Source: Ciona savignyi (lineage: Eukaryota > Chordata > Ascidiacea > Phlebobranchia > Cionidae). Taken from it: 64,000 nt of DNA. Each line of letters begins with the position of its first letter. Position 1 is the stretch's first letter. Below are positions 39,601 through 51,600 of this stretch, piece by piece. The DNA lies in contig CH003041.1 of NCBI GenBank assembly GCA_000149265.1, positions 426,225 to 490,224 of the forward strand. The letters are read 5' to 3'. The notes under the pieces are model-generated. The model did no database searches. It saw nothing but the letters and a program-made list of their open reading frames with translations, and was not told the DNA's origin. A program made the translations under genes and the position numbers.

Positions 39601-42600
39601 TTCTTATTTTTTACGGCATCAACTTCATGATCTAAATAGAAATTAACAGATTCGTCTAGTTTAAGTAGACGCTAGTAAACAACAATGCTTAACAAAATTT
39701 TTTTTGACAATTTCTTAAAAATACATGATTTTTTTTCAAAAACCTTCTGATTCGGATTCATCGCTAGAGGTAGAGCTGAAACTAGAACTTGAAGAGGGGC
39801 TTGATGTGGTCTGTGAAGCTGTTCCCAGTTTTAAGTCTAATGATTTTTGCCCGGGAGATAACTCTGAATCTGTATTCGACATAAAAATTGACACATTTTC
39901 TTATCAAAAATAAGAGTGAAAGTAGAAAACCTTCAAATTCAGAATCTTTAACTCTCATTGTGGCCTTAATAGGTTCCTCAACAACTGGTACTACCACGTT
40001 GTCTTGGGAACCTTCAGGAGCTGTTCCAACATTAAAATTTCGGGACTGTTTCTCATAATTCAATTGTGATATAGATTTTTCATCTGTAAACATCATGAAT
40101 GACAATTTAAATTTTATCCAAGACGGGACATTGAATAAAGAATGAAAATATAGCCAATTTTCAACTAACAAAATAAAGAAAACATTGTCATCAGGCAGAA
40201 ACCTGTAGATTCATCACTTGAGCTTGAGGTAGAATCATCGCAAGAATCAGTGTGTTCTTTTGTAACTGGTTTCACCTCACTATATTGGGATGAATCAAGA
40301 GCTTCATTAAGCTTAAAAGCAGGAAGTAGATCCCCAGATTCTTTAGTGGATACATCTGTTATGGTTGCCTCAATTGGGTCACAAGCAACTGGCACAATAC
40401 CATCTTGGGGAACTTCAAGATTAACAACAGGAGACTGTTTTCCAGGTGTTAAATTAGGTTTGTCTTTATCATCTGAAATAAACCATTAACTTTAACCAAA
40501 AAAAATAAAAAGGGGAATGTCAAGATAGGCTTTTATTGTATAACCTTCTAAATCGGATATATCAGTTGAACTTGGAACATGGTAACAACTACATTGCTCC
40601 TTTTCTTTTTTAATGAGTTTGTTTGTGCCATCTTTAAGCTTTTCAAATACTGATACAATTTGTGACACTGCAATTGGCTTTCTAAATGGGGACTTAAATA
40701 ATCCAGTTCCATCTAAGAAATACAGAAAATATAAAATCTCAAACAAGATGAAATGAACTTGAAGTGAAGAATATATTGAAAAATATTTGTTTGAATATTT
40801 TGGAAACCTTCAGGTTCAATTTCGTCGTTTGAGCTTGAACTGGAGTCGGAGATAGAATCGCATTTGGAATCGGTTTGATCCATTGCAATTGGTTTATGTA
40901 TATGGTCTGGAGAAAACTCTACAGATTTCCCACTTCCAGAAGTGTTTGACTGAACCTCATATTTGGGAGCAGAATCAACATTTTCATCTAAGTAACAAAA
41001 ATTATTATCCGTATCAAAAAGAAATTCTGAAGAAAAGTTACCACTTTTACTGAAATTTGGTAATTTGGCCTTTAACTTCATTAGAAATCCTTGGTTATCA
41101 GATTCATCACTAGAACTAGAGCTTGAATTTGAACTGGAACTTGAGAGGGATCGGCTCTGATTGGTAACGTAATTTTCTCCAGGTTTTTCCCCATCATCTT
41201 GAGTTATATCAAGAGGTGACAAATAATCTGAGGGCTGTTGCTCAAATTCTGACTGCAGATCTGTATGAAACAGATTAATACCATCAAAGTCTTGTAAATC
41301 ATGCCGGTGGAATAAAAGACCTGGAATTACACACTCTTCAATGGAAACTGGTATTGAGGTTTCAATGGGCTCATCATCGACTGACAGAACCTCTTTCTCT
41401 TTGGGAATTTCAAAATCAGCATCAAGATCAACAACAGGATACACTTGTCCAGATGCCAAGTTTCGTTTCTCTTTATCATCTGACAATTACCATGAACAAA
41501 TTCAAAATCAGTCATTAAACAAAGAATGAAAAATTGTTCAATCGTGAGACAATTTTGGATTTGCAACATAAGAGAAAACATAGATTTTGTTCCAAAACCT
41601 TCTGATTCATCACTTGAGCTGGAGCTAGATGTGTGATGAGAATCAGAATGTTCCATTACATCTGGTTTAACCTCATACTGTTGGGTTATGGAAGGAGATT
41701 CTCCAAGTCCAAAATAAAGAGAAGAATCTTCAGATTTTACATCGGGTTCAACATATTTACCTAACATATGTAACATTAAATATGAAACATAATGTAAATT
41801 TAATGCAAACAAATACCACTTTTCTTAAAACTTGGCATTTTGGCCTTTAATTTCCCAAGAAAACCATGGGGCTCAGATTCATCACTAGAACTAGAGCTTG
41901 AATTTGAACTAGAGCTTGAGCTGGTACGCGAGAGGTAACCGCTTCGAATAGCAGGTTGATCTTTTTTCACTGCATTTACTCCATAATCTGGTTGTGCATC
42001 AACATCTTTGCCAAGATTTTCTAATGGCACAGATTGTCCGGTTTGATACTTTGGTTTGTCCTTATTGTCTAAAACAAACAACAAAAAACAACTTAAACTT
42101 ATCCCAGATAAACCACCAAAGAATTGATGGAAATTTGTTCAGTTGATACAAAATTTCCTTTTCGCAAAATAAAAGAACAAATGATATTTGTTCAAAAACC
42201 TTCAGATTCTGATTCATCACTTGAGCTGGAGCTAGAGCTAGAGTTTGAGCTCAAACTAGAGCTGGAATCTCGATGAGGACCAGGGTGTTCAATTACACCT
42301 GGTTTAACCTCACCAGGTTTGTTTATGTCAGAAGATTCCCCAACTCCAAAAGTAAGATATGGATCCCCAGATTTTATATTTGGATCAGCATTTTTACCTA
42401 ACAAATGTAAATTTAAATTTGTATACAAACATAGTTAGTTTAGACACAACAAAAATACCGCTTTTCTTTAAACTTGGCATTTTGGCCTTCAATTTTCCAA
42501 GAAAACCATGTGGTTCAGATTCCTCACTAGAACTAGAGCTTGAACTCGAACTTGAGCTGGAGCTTGTGCTGGAGGTTGAGCTTGTACGCGAGCGGAAACT

Positions 42601-45600
42601 ACCCTGAATAGCAGGGTGTTCTATTTCCACTGCATTTACTTCATCATCATGGGGTTTATTAATATCTCTCCTCAGATTTTCCAACGGCACATTGTGTCCA
42701 GTTTGGTAATTTGGTTCGGTCTTATTGTCTAAAACAAACAATAAAAGCAACTAAGATTTATCCAAGATAAAACCAAGGTTAAAAGAATAGAAATTTGTTC
42801 CATGGAGACACAATTTCCCAGTTTCAAAATAAAAGAACAAATGATTTTTGTTTAAAAACCTTCTGATTCATCACTTGAGCTGGAGCTAGAACTGGAGTTT
42901 GAGCTCGAACTAGAGCTGGAATCTCGATGAGGACCAGGGTGTTCAATTACACCTGGTTTACCCACATCGGGTTCGTTTATGTCAGGAGATTCCCCAACTC
43001 CAAAGGTAAAAGCTGGATCTCCGGATTTTTTATTTGGTTCAGGAATTTTACCTAACATATAAACAGTTAAAATTGTATCCAAGAGAATTTCAGATGCAAA
43101 ATAAATACCACTTTTCTTTAAACTTGGCATTTTGGCCTTTAATTTCCCAAGAAAACCATGGGGCTCAGATTCATTACTAGAACTAGAGCTCGAATTTGAA
43201 CTTGAACTACTAGAGCTTGAATTTGAACTAGAACTTGAGCTTGAGCTGGTACGCGAGCGGAAACCACTTCTAATAGCAGGGTGTTCTGTTTGTGCTGGAT
43301 TTACTCCATCGTCTGGTTGTGCATCAATATCTTTGCCAAGATTTTCTAATGGCACAGATTGTCCGGTTTGGTACTTTGGTTTGTCCGAATTTTCTAAATA
43401 TTTAAATTTGTATCAAAATGTATTTAGTTTATATGAAAACAAATACCACTTTTCCTTAAACTTGGTATTTTGGCCTTCAATTTTCCAAGCAAACCATGGG
43501 GCTCAGATTCATCACTAGAACTAGAGCTTGAACTGGAACTCGAACTTGAGCTGGTACGAGAACGGAAACTACCCTGAATAGCAGGGTGTTCTATTTCTAC
43601 TGCATTTACTTCATCATCATGGGGTGCATTAATATCTCTCCTTGGATTTTTTAATGGCACAGGTTGTCCGGTTTGGTATTTTGGTTTGGTCTTATTGTCT
43701 AAAACAAACAATAAACCAACTTTAAATAACCTTAGATAAAAATAAGAAAATTTGTTCCGAAGAGACATAATTTCCAATTCTCAAAATTAACGAACAAATG
43801 ATATTTGTCCAAAAACCTTCACATTCTGATTCATCACTTGAGCTTGAGCTCGAACTGGAGCTGGAATCTCGATGAGAATCAGGGTGTTCGATTACACCTG
43901 GTTTAACCTTATCGTGTTCTTTGATCTCAGGTGATTCCCCAACTCCAAAATTAACAGATTGGTCCCGAGATTTTAGATCGGGTTCAACATTTTTACCTAA
44001 CATATGCAAGTTTAAATATGTAACCAAATGTAGGTTATAAGTAAACAAATACCACTTTTCTTTAAACTTGGCATTTTGGCCTTTAATTTTCCAAGCAAAC
44101 CATGGGACTTAGATTCATCACTAGAACTAGAGCTTGAATTTGAACTTGAGCTTGAGCTGGAGCTTGAACTAGTGCGTGAGCTCGAACTAGAGCTTGAACT
44201 GGTACGTGAGCGGAAACTACCCTGAATATCAGGGTGTTCTTTTTCCACTGCATTTATTTCATCATCATGGAGTGCAATGATATCTTTTCCAAGATTTTCT
44301 AATGGCACATTGTGTCCAGTTTGGTACTTTGGTTCGGTCTTATTGTCTAAAACAAACAATAAAACAACTTTAATTAATTGAAGAAATAACCATGGTTAAA
44401 AATAAGGAAATATGTTCCGTTGAGACATAGTTTCCAATTCTCAAAAGCAAGGATCAAATGATATTTGTTCAAAAACCTTCAGATTCTGATTCATCACTTG
44501 AGCTGGAGCTAGAACTAGAGCTTGAGCTCGAACTAGAGCTGGAATCTCGATGAGGACCAGGGTGTTGCAGTACACCTGGTTTAACCTCACCATGTTCATT
44601 AATCTCAGGAGATTCCCCAACTCCAAAATTTATAGATGGGTCTCCAGATTTTAGATTAGGTTCAACATTTTTACCTAACATATGTAAGTTTTAATATGTA
44701 ACCAAATGTGGATTATATGTAAACAAATACCACTTTTTTTAAAACTTGGCATTTTGGCCTTCAATTTCCCAAGAAAACCATGGGGTTCAGATTCATCACT
44801 AGAACTAGAGCTTGCGCTAGAACTAGAGCTTGAATTTGAACTGGAACTGGAGCTTGAGCTGGTACGCGAGCGGAAACCATCCTGAATAGCAGGGTGTTCT
44901 TTTTGTGCTGGATTTACTCCATCATCTGGTTGTGCATCAATATCTTTGCCAAGATTTTCTAATGGCACAGATTGTCCGGTTTGGTACTTTGGTTTGTCCT
45001 TATTGTCTAAAACAAACAATAAAAGAAACTAAGATTTATCCAAGGATAAAAGGATGAAAATTTGTTCACTTAAGACACAATTTTCATGTCGCAAAATAAA
45101 AGAACAAATGATATTTGTTCAAAAACCTTCAGATTCTGATTCATCACTAGAGCTGGAGCTTGAACTGGAGTTTGAGCTCGAACTAGAGCTGGAATCTCGA
45201 TGAGGACCAGGGTGTTGCAGTTTACCCGATTTAACCTCATCGTGTTCTTTTATGTCAGGAGATTTCCCAACTCCAAAACCAACAGATGGGTCTTCAGATT
45301 TTTTACTCGGTTCAGCAATTTTACCTAACATATAAACATTTAATTTTGTATCCAAAAGTATTTCAGATGCAAAACAAATACCACTTTTCTTTAAACTTGG
45401 CATTTTGGCCTTTAATTTCCCAAGAAAACCATGGGGCTCAGATTCATCACTAGAACTAGAGCTTGAGCTTAAACTGGAACTAGAGCTTGAGCTGGTACGA
45501 GAACGGAAACTACCCTGAATAGCAGGGTGTTCTTTTTGTGCTGGATTTACTCCATCATCTGGTTGTGCATTAATATCTTTGCCAAGATTTTCTAATGGCA

Positions 45601-48600
45601 CAGATTGCCCGGTTTTAATTTGTGGTTTGTCCTTATTGTCTAAAACAAATAATAAAAGCCACTAAGATTTATCCAAGATGAAAGTAAGCTTAAAAGGATG
45701 GAAATTTGTTCATTTGAGACACAATTTCCAATTCGCAAAATAAAAGAACAAATGATATTTGTTTAAAAACCTTCAGATTCTGATTCATCACTTGAGCTGG
45801 AGCTAGAACTGGAGTTTGAGCTCGAACTGGAGCTTGAATCTCGATGAGGACCAGGGTGTTCAATTACACCTGGTTCAACCTCATCAGGTTTATTTATGTC
45901 AGGAGATTTCCCGATTCCAAATGAAACAGATGGGTCTCCAGATTTTAGATTGGGTTCAAAATTTTTACCTAACATATGCAAGTTTAAATATGTAACTAAA
46001 TGTGGGTTATATGTAAACAAATACCACTTTTTTTAAAACTTGGCATTTTGGCCTTTAATTTCCCAAGAAAACCATGGGGCTCAGATTCATCACTAGAACT
46101 AGAGCTTGAGCTGGAGCTTGAACTAGTGCTTGAGCTCGAACTAGAGCTTGAACTGGTACGTGAGTGAAAACTACCCTGAATATCAGGGTGTTTTTTTTCC
46201 CTTGCATTTATTTCATCATCATGGGGTACAATGATATCTTTTCCCAGATTTTCTAATGGCACATTGTGTCCAGTTTGGTACTTTGGTTCGGTCTTATTGT
46301 CTAAAACAAACAATAAAACAACTTTAATTTATTGAAGAAATAATCATGGTTAAAAATAAGGAAATATGTTTCGTTGAGACATAGTTTCCAATTCTCAAAA
46401 TAAAAGAACAAATGATATTTGTTCAAAAACCTTTAGATTCTGATTCATCACTTGAGCTAAAGCTCGAACTGGAGTTTGAGCTTGAACTTGAGCTTGAGCT
46501 AGAACTGGAGCTTGAGCTCGAACTAGAGCTGGAATCTCGATGAGGACCAGGGTGTTGCAGTACACCTGGTTTAACCTCACCATGTTCATTAATCTCAGGA
46601 GATTCCCCAACTCCAAAATTTATAGATGGGTCTCCAGATTTTAGATTAGGTTCAACATTTTTACCTAACATATGGAAGTTTTAATATGTAACCAAATGTG
46701 GATTATATGTAAACAAATACCACTTTTTTTAAAACTTGGCATTTTGGCCTTCAATTTCCCAAGAAAACCATGGGGTTCAGATTCATCACTAGAACTAGAG
46801 CTTGCGCTAGAACTAGAGCTTGAGCTGGTACGCGAGCGGAAACTACCCTGAATAGCAGGGTGATCTTTTTGTGCTGGATTTACTCCATCATCTGGTTGTG
46901 CATCAATATCTTTGCCAAGATTTTCTAATGGCACAGATTGTCCGGTTTGGTACTTTGGTTTGTCCTTATTGTCTAAAACAAACAATAAAAGAAACTAAGA
47001 TTCATCCAAGGATAAAAGGATGAAAATTTGTTCACTTAAGACACAATTTTCATGTCGCAAAATAAAAGAACAAATGATATTTGTTCAAAAACCTTCAGAT
47101 TCTGATTCATCACTAGAGCTGGAGCTTGAACTGGAGTTTGAGCTCGAACTAGAGCTGGAATCTCGATGAGGACCAGGGTGTTGCAGTTTACCCGATTTAA
47201 CCTCATCGTGTTCTTTTATGTCAGGAGATTTCCCAACTCCAAAACCAACAGATGGGTCTTCAGATTTTTTATTTGGTTCAGCAATTTTACCTAACATATA
47301 AACATTTAATTTTGTATCCAAAAGTATTTCAGATGCAAAACAAATACCACTTTTCTTTAAACTTGGCATTTTGGCCTTTAATTTCCCAAGAAAACCATGG
47401 GGCTCAGATTCATCACTAGAACTAGAGCTTGAATTTGACCTCGAACTTGAGCTGGAATGACTTTGATTGGCGTCATAATTTTCTCCTGGGGTATTTCTGT
47501 CATCTTGGGTTATATCAAGAGATGGAAGATGATCTGGGGGCTGTTGCTCAAATTCTGATTGCAGATCTGTATGGAACAGATTAATATCATCAAAGTCTTG
47601 TAAAACATGACTGTGGAATAAGAGACCTGGAATTACACACTCTTCAGTGGAAACTGGTATTGAGGCTTCAATGGGCTCATCAACGACTGACAGGACCAGT
47701 TCCTCTTTGGGAATTTTAGGACTAGCTTTAAGATCAACAGCTGGATACACTTGTCCAAAGTTCATGATCAGATTGTCTTTATTATCTGACAAATAACATA
47801 AACATATTAAAACAGAATCTGAAATCGGTCATTAAACATGGAATGAAAAATTGTTCAATTGTGACAATTTTGGATTTGCAACATAAGAGAAAACAAAGAT
47901 TTTGTTCCAAAACCTTCTGATTCATCACTTGAGCTGGAGCTAGATGTGTGATGAGAATCAGGATGTTCCGTTACATCTGGTTTAACCTCATACTGTTGGT
48001 TTATGGAAGGAGATCCAAAGGTAGGAGATGGATCCCCAGATTTAAGATTTGGTTCAGCATTTGTACCTGATATATGCAGAATTAAGTTTGTATTCAAAAG
48101 TAAGCTAGATGCAAAACAAATACCACTTTTCTTAAAACTTGGCATTTTTGCCTTCAATTTCCCAAGAAAACCATGGGGCTCAGATTCATCACTTGAACTA
48201 GAGCTTGAGCTAGAACTAGAGCTTGAGCTGGTACGCGAGCGGAAACTACCCTGAATAGCAGGGTGTTCTTTTTCCGCTACATTTACTTCATTATCATGGG
48301 GTGCATTAATATCTTTTCCCAGATTTTCTAATGGTAAAGGTTGTCCAGTTTGGTACTTTAGTTTGTCCTTTTTGTCTAAAATAAACAAATGAAAACAACT
48401 TAAACTTTGTCCAAGTTCAAAAATCAAGCCAAAGGATGGAAACTTGTTCAGTTGATACAAAATTTCCTATTCGCAAAATCAAAGAACAAATGATTTTTTC
48501 AAAAACCTTCTGATTCTGATTCTGATTCATCACTTGAGTTGGAGCTTGAGCTCGAACTAGAGCTGGAATCTCGAAGAGAATCAGGGTGTTGCAGTTCACC

Positions 48601-51600
48601 CAGTTTAACCTCATCATGTTCGTTTATGTCAAGAGATTTACCAACTCCAAAATTAAGAGATGGATCCCCAGATTTTAGATTGGGATCAGCATTTGTACCT
48701 ATTATATGTAAACTAAATTTGTATCTAAATGTAGTTTAGATACAAAATAAATACCACTTTTCTTAAAACTTGGCAATTTTGCCTTTAATTTTCCAAGAAA
48801 ATCATGGGGTTCAGATTCATCACTAGAGCTAGAGCTTGAATTTGAACTGGAACTTGAGCTAGAACGGGAGTGGAAACCACTTTTTATAGTAGGGTGTTCT
48901 AGATCTGCATTCAATCCATCATCTGGTTGTGCATCACTATCTTTGCCAAGATTTTCTAATGGTATAGTTTGTCTGGTTTGGGTATGTGGTTTGTCCTTAT
49001 TGTCTAAAACAAACAATAAAAGCAACTAAGATTTATCCAAGATAAAACCAAGGCTATAAAGATAGAAATTTGTCAGTAAAGACATAATTTCCAATTCGCA
49101 ACATCAATAACAATTGATGTTTGTTCAAAAACCTTCCGATTCTGATTCATCACTGGAGCTTGAGCTAGAACTAGAGCTGGAATTTTGACAAGAATCGCCG
49201 TGTTCCTTTACTTGGAGTTTATTCTTGTTATTTTGGGGTTCTTTAAGTTGTGACCCTAGGTTGACAGTACTGAATTGAATTATAACTGCAGTATATATTT
49301 TGAAAGTTGATCAACTCAGATATGTAACTGAATTTTTCTTTTATAGTAAATGTAAATACTACTTTTTAAACATTAAGCTTTAATTTTTCAAGAAAACCTT
49401 AATTTTCATATTTATCGCCCAAATAATGAGGTATACTGTACACTAGAATCTTTAATTAGAACAGGGTTAAGAACACTACTTGGAGAAGATTTTAATATAT
49501 TGCATTATAATATTTATATTTGGCAGGTGTTGCCCAGATATCAAATTTGATTTGCCATACTAAACATAAAAATTTAGATTTAAGTACATGGTAAACATGT
49601 ATAACCTTCAGATTCATCACTTGAACTAGAGCTTGAATTAGTACTTTTCTTTTCAATCGGTTGTATTGATTCTTTAGCATATAATACAAGAGGTACGCCA
49701 ACTTTATACTTAGGACCTTGGTGTTCAGATGTCGATTTTGATTTGTTTGTATCATCTATTTAGGATTACAATTTAAAAAAACTTTAAATAAAAATAATCA
49801 CAGAACAACAAATGAAGTTAAGCACAGACATCTTCAAATTCTTTACTTTCTAGAAATTCAGAAAAACTTGGTTTCTATAAATTTTTATCAGTCATATTAA
49901 GGGGGATTAAGAGCTGCACTAAAACCTAGGTCATTCAAGTGTTTACCCTAAATTGAATGACTTTATTGCTTGTTTACACCATGTAATGAAATAAAAATAG
50001 TTTTCTGACTAAAGCAAAAATAAAAGACAGTAACCAAGAATTCGCAATTGGAAAGACCTACATTATTAGACTCGGAACTAGAACTAGAGCTTGAATGAAA
50101 TAACCAAAACTTATTAATTTTTAAACAAATAAACCTTCAGAATCAGAATCTGAACTAGAACTAGAGCTCGAGCTTGAGCTGGATTCATCCTGAGCCTGAT
50201 GTGTTTCACCAGGGTTAACCGTAATATTTTGGGATAAATCAAGATCCGCACCCAAACCAAGAGCCGGAGATTGTTGACCTAATCTCAATAGGTTTTCCTT
50301 GTCTGAAGTAAATAAATAACTTTGAATTGGTGGTAAACTAACAGAGCTAATCAACAGTTTATGTCAAGTTAAAGAAGTTAGTAAAACTAAAAATTGACAA
50401 CTAAGGCTTTAGCGTTGTTTAAATAACCTTTTGAATTAGATTCATCACTTGAACTTGAACTAGAATCATTGTTGGAATCATTGGAATTCTTTTTTACAAT
50501 TTTAGGTTCATCAAAATTAGGCCCACCAAAATGTGGCAGGTTAGGAATAGCATACCCTTTACCGGTCTTTGGTTTGGATGTAATATCTTCTTTGGAAGAC
50601 TTGTCTATACCATAAAAAATGCAGTGATATTATTTTGGATACCAAAAATATAACTTAAAATGTAGAAACCAAAGATTGGCAATTTGATTGAATAAACCTT
50701 CAGAATCCGAGTCAGAACTTGAACTGGAGCTCGAATTATTCTGGGAACCAGTCTGATTTGTTTCACCAGGTTTCACCACATCATTTTGGGGTACATCGAG
50801 AGCAGCCCCAAGACCAAAAACCGGAGATGGTTGACCTAATCTCAACAGGTATTCCTTGTCTAAAGTAAAATAAATATCACCAAATTGGTGGAAAAATAAC
50901 AGAGATGGGTAAAAACAAAGGAATTTACAACTAAGGCTTAAGCGTTGTTTTAATAACCTTCTGATTCAGATTCATCACTTGAACTTGAACTAGAATGATC
51001 ATTGGAATCCTTTTTCAAAAGTTTAGGCCCATCAAAATTAGGCCCACCAAAATGTGGCAGGTTGGGAATAGCATACCCTTTACCGGTCTTTGGTTTGGAT
51101 GAAATATCTTGTTTGGAAGGCTTGTCTATACCATAAAAAATACAGTAATATTATTTAAAAATGCAGAAACCAAGGCTTGCAATTTAATTGAATAAACCTT
51201 CAGAATCCGAGTCAGAACTCGAACTAGAGCTTGAGTCATTTTGTGCCTCACTGGGATCCTTTTCACTTGGTTTAACACCATCACTTTGAGAAATATCAAG
51301 AGCTATCCCCATGCCATATGTGGGAGATTGTTGGCCTGATTTCACTCTGTTTTTGTCGTCTAAAGAAAAATGAGCTCAACAAAGTAAATTTTACTATTTA
51401 AACAAAGAAATTGATAACTAAGGCTTGAGCATTGTTTTAATAACCTTCTGATTTAGATTCATCACTTGAACTTGAACTAGAACTGGAACTAGAATCATGG
51501 GTGGAATCGGTGGAATCCTTTTTCACAAGTTTAGGCCCACCAAACTGAGGCAGGTTGGAAATAGCATACCCTTTAACGGACTTTGGTTTGGATGCAATAT

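Noticed and set aside
42192..49025. The Ser-rich exons as a simple microsatellite or satellite DNA
   Set aside because: Non-repetitive flanks inside each exon ([27 protein letters not shown]) are conserved across copies together with splice borders, and Ser codons are mixed.
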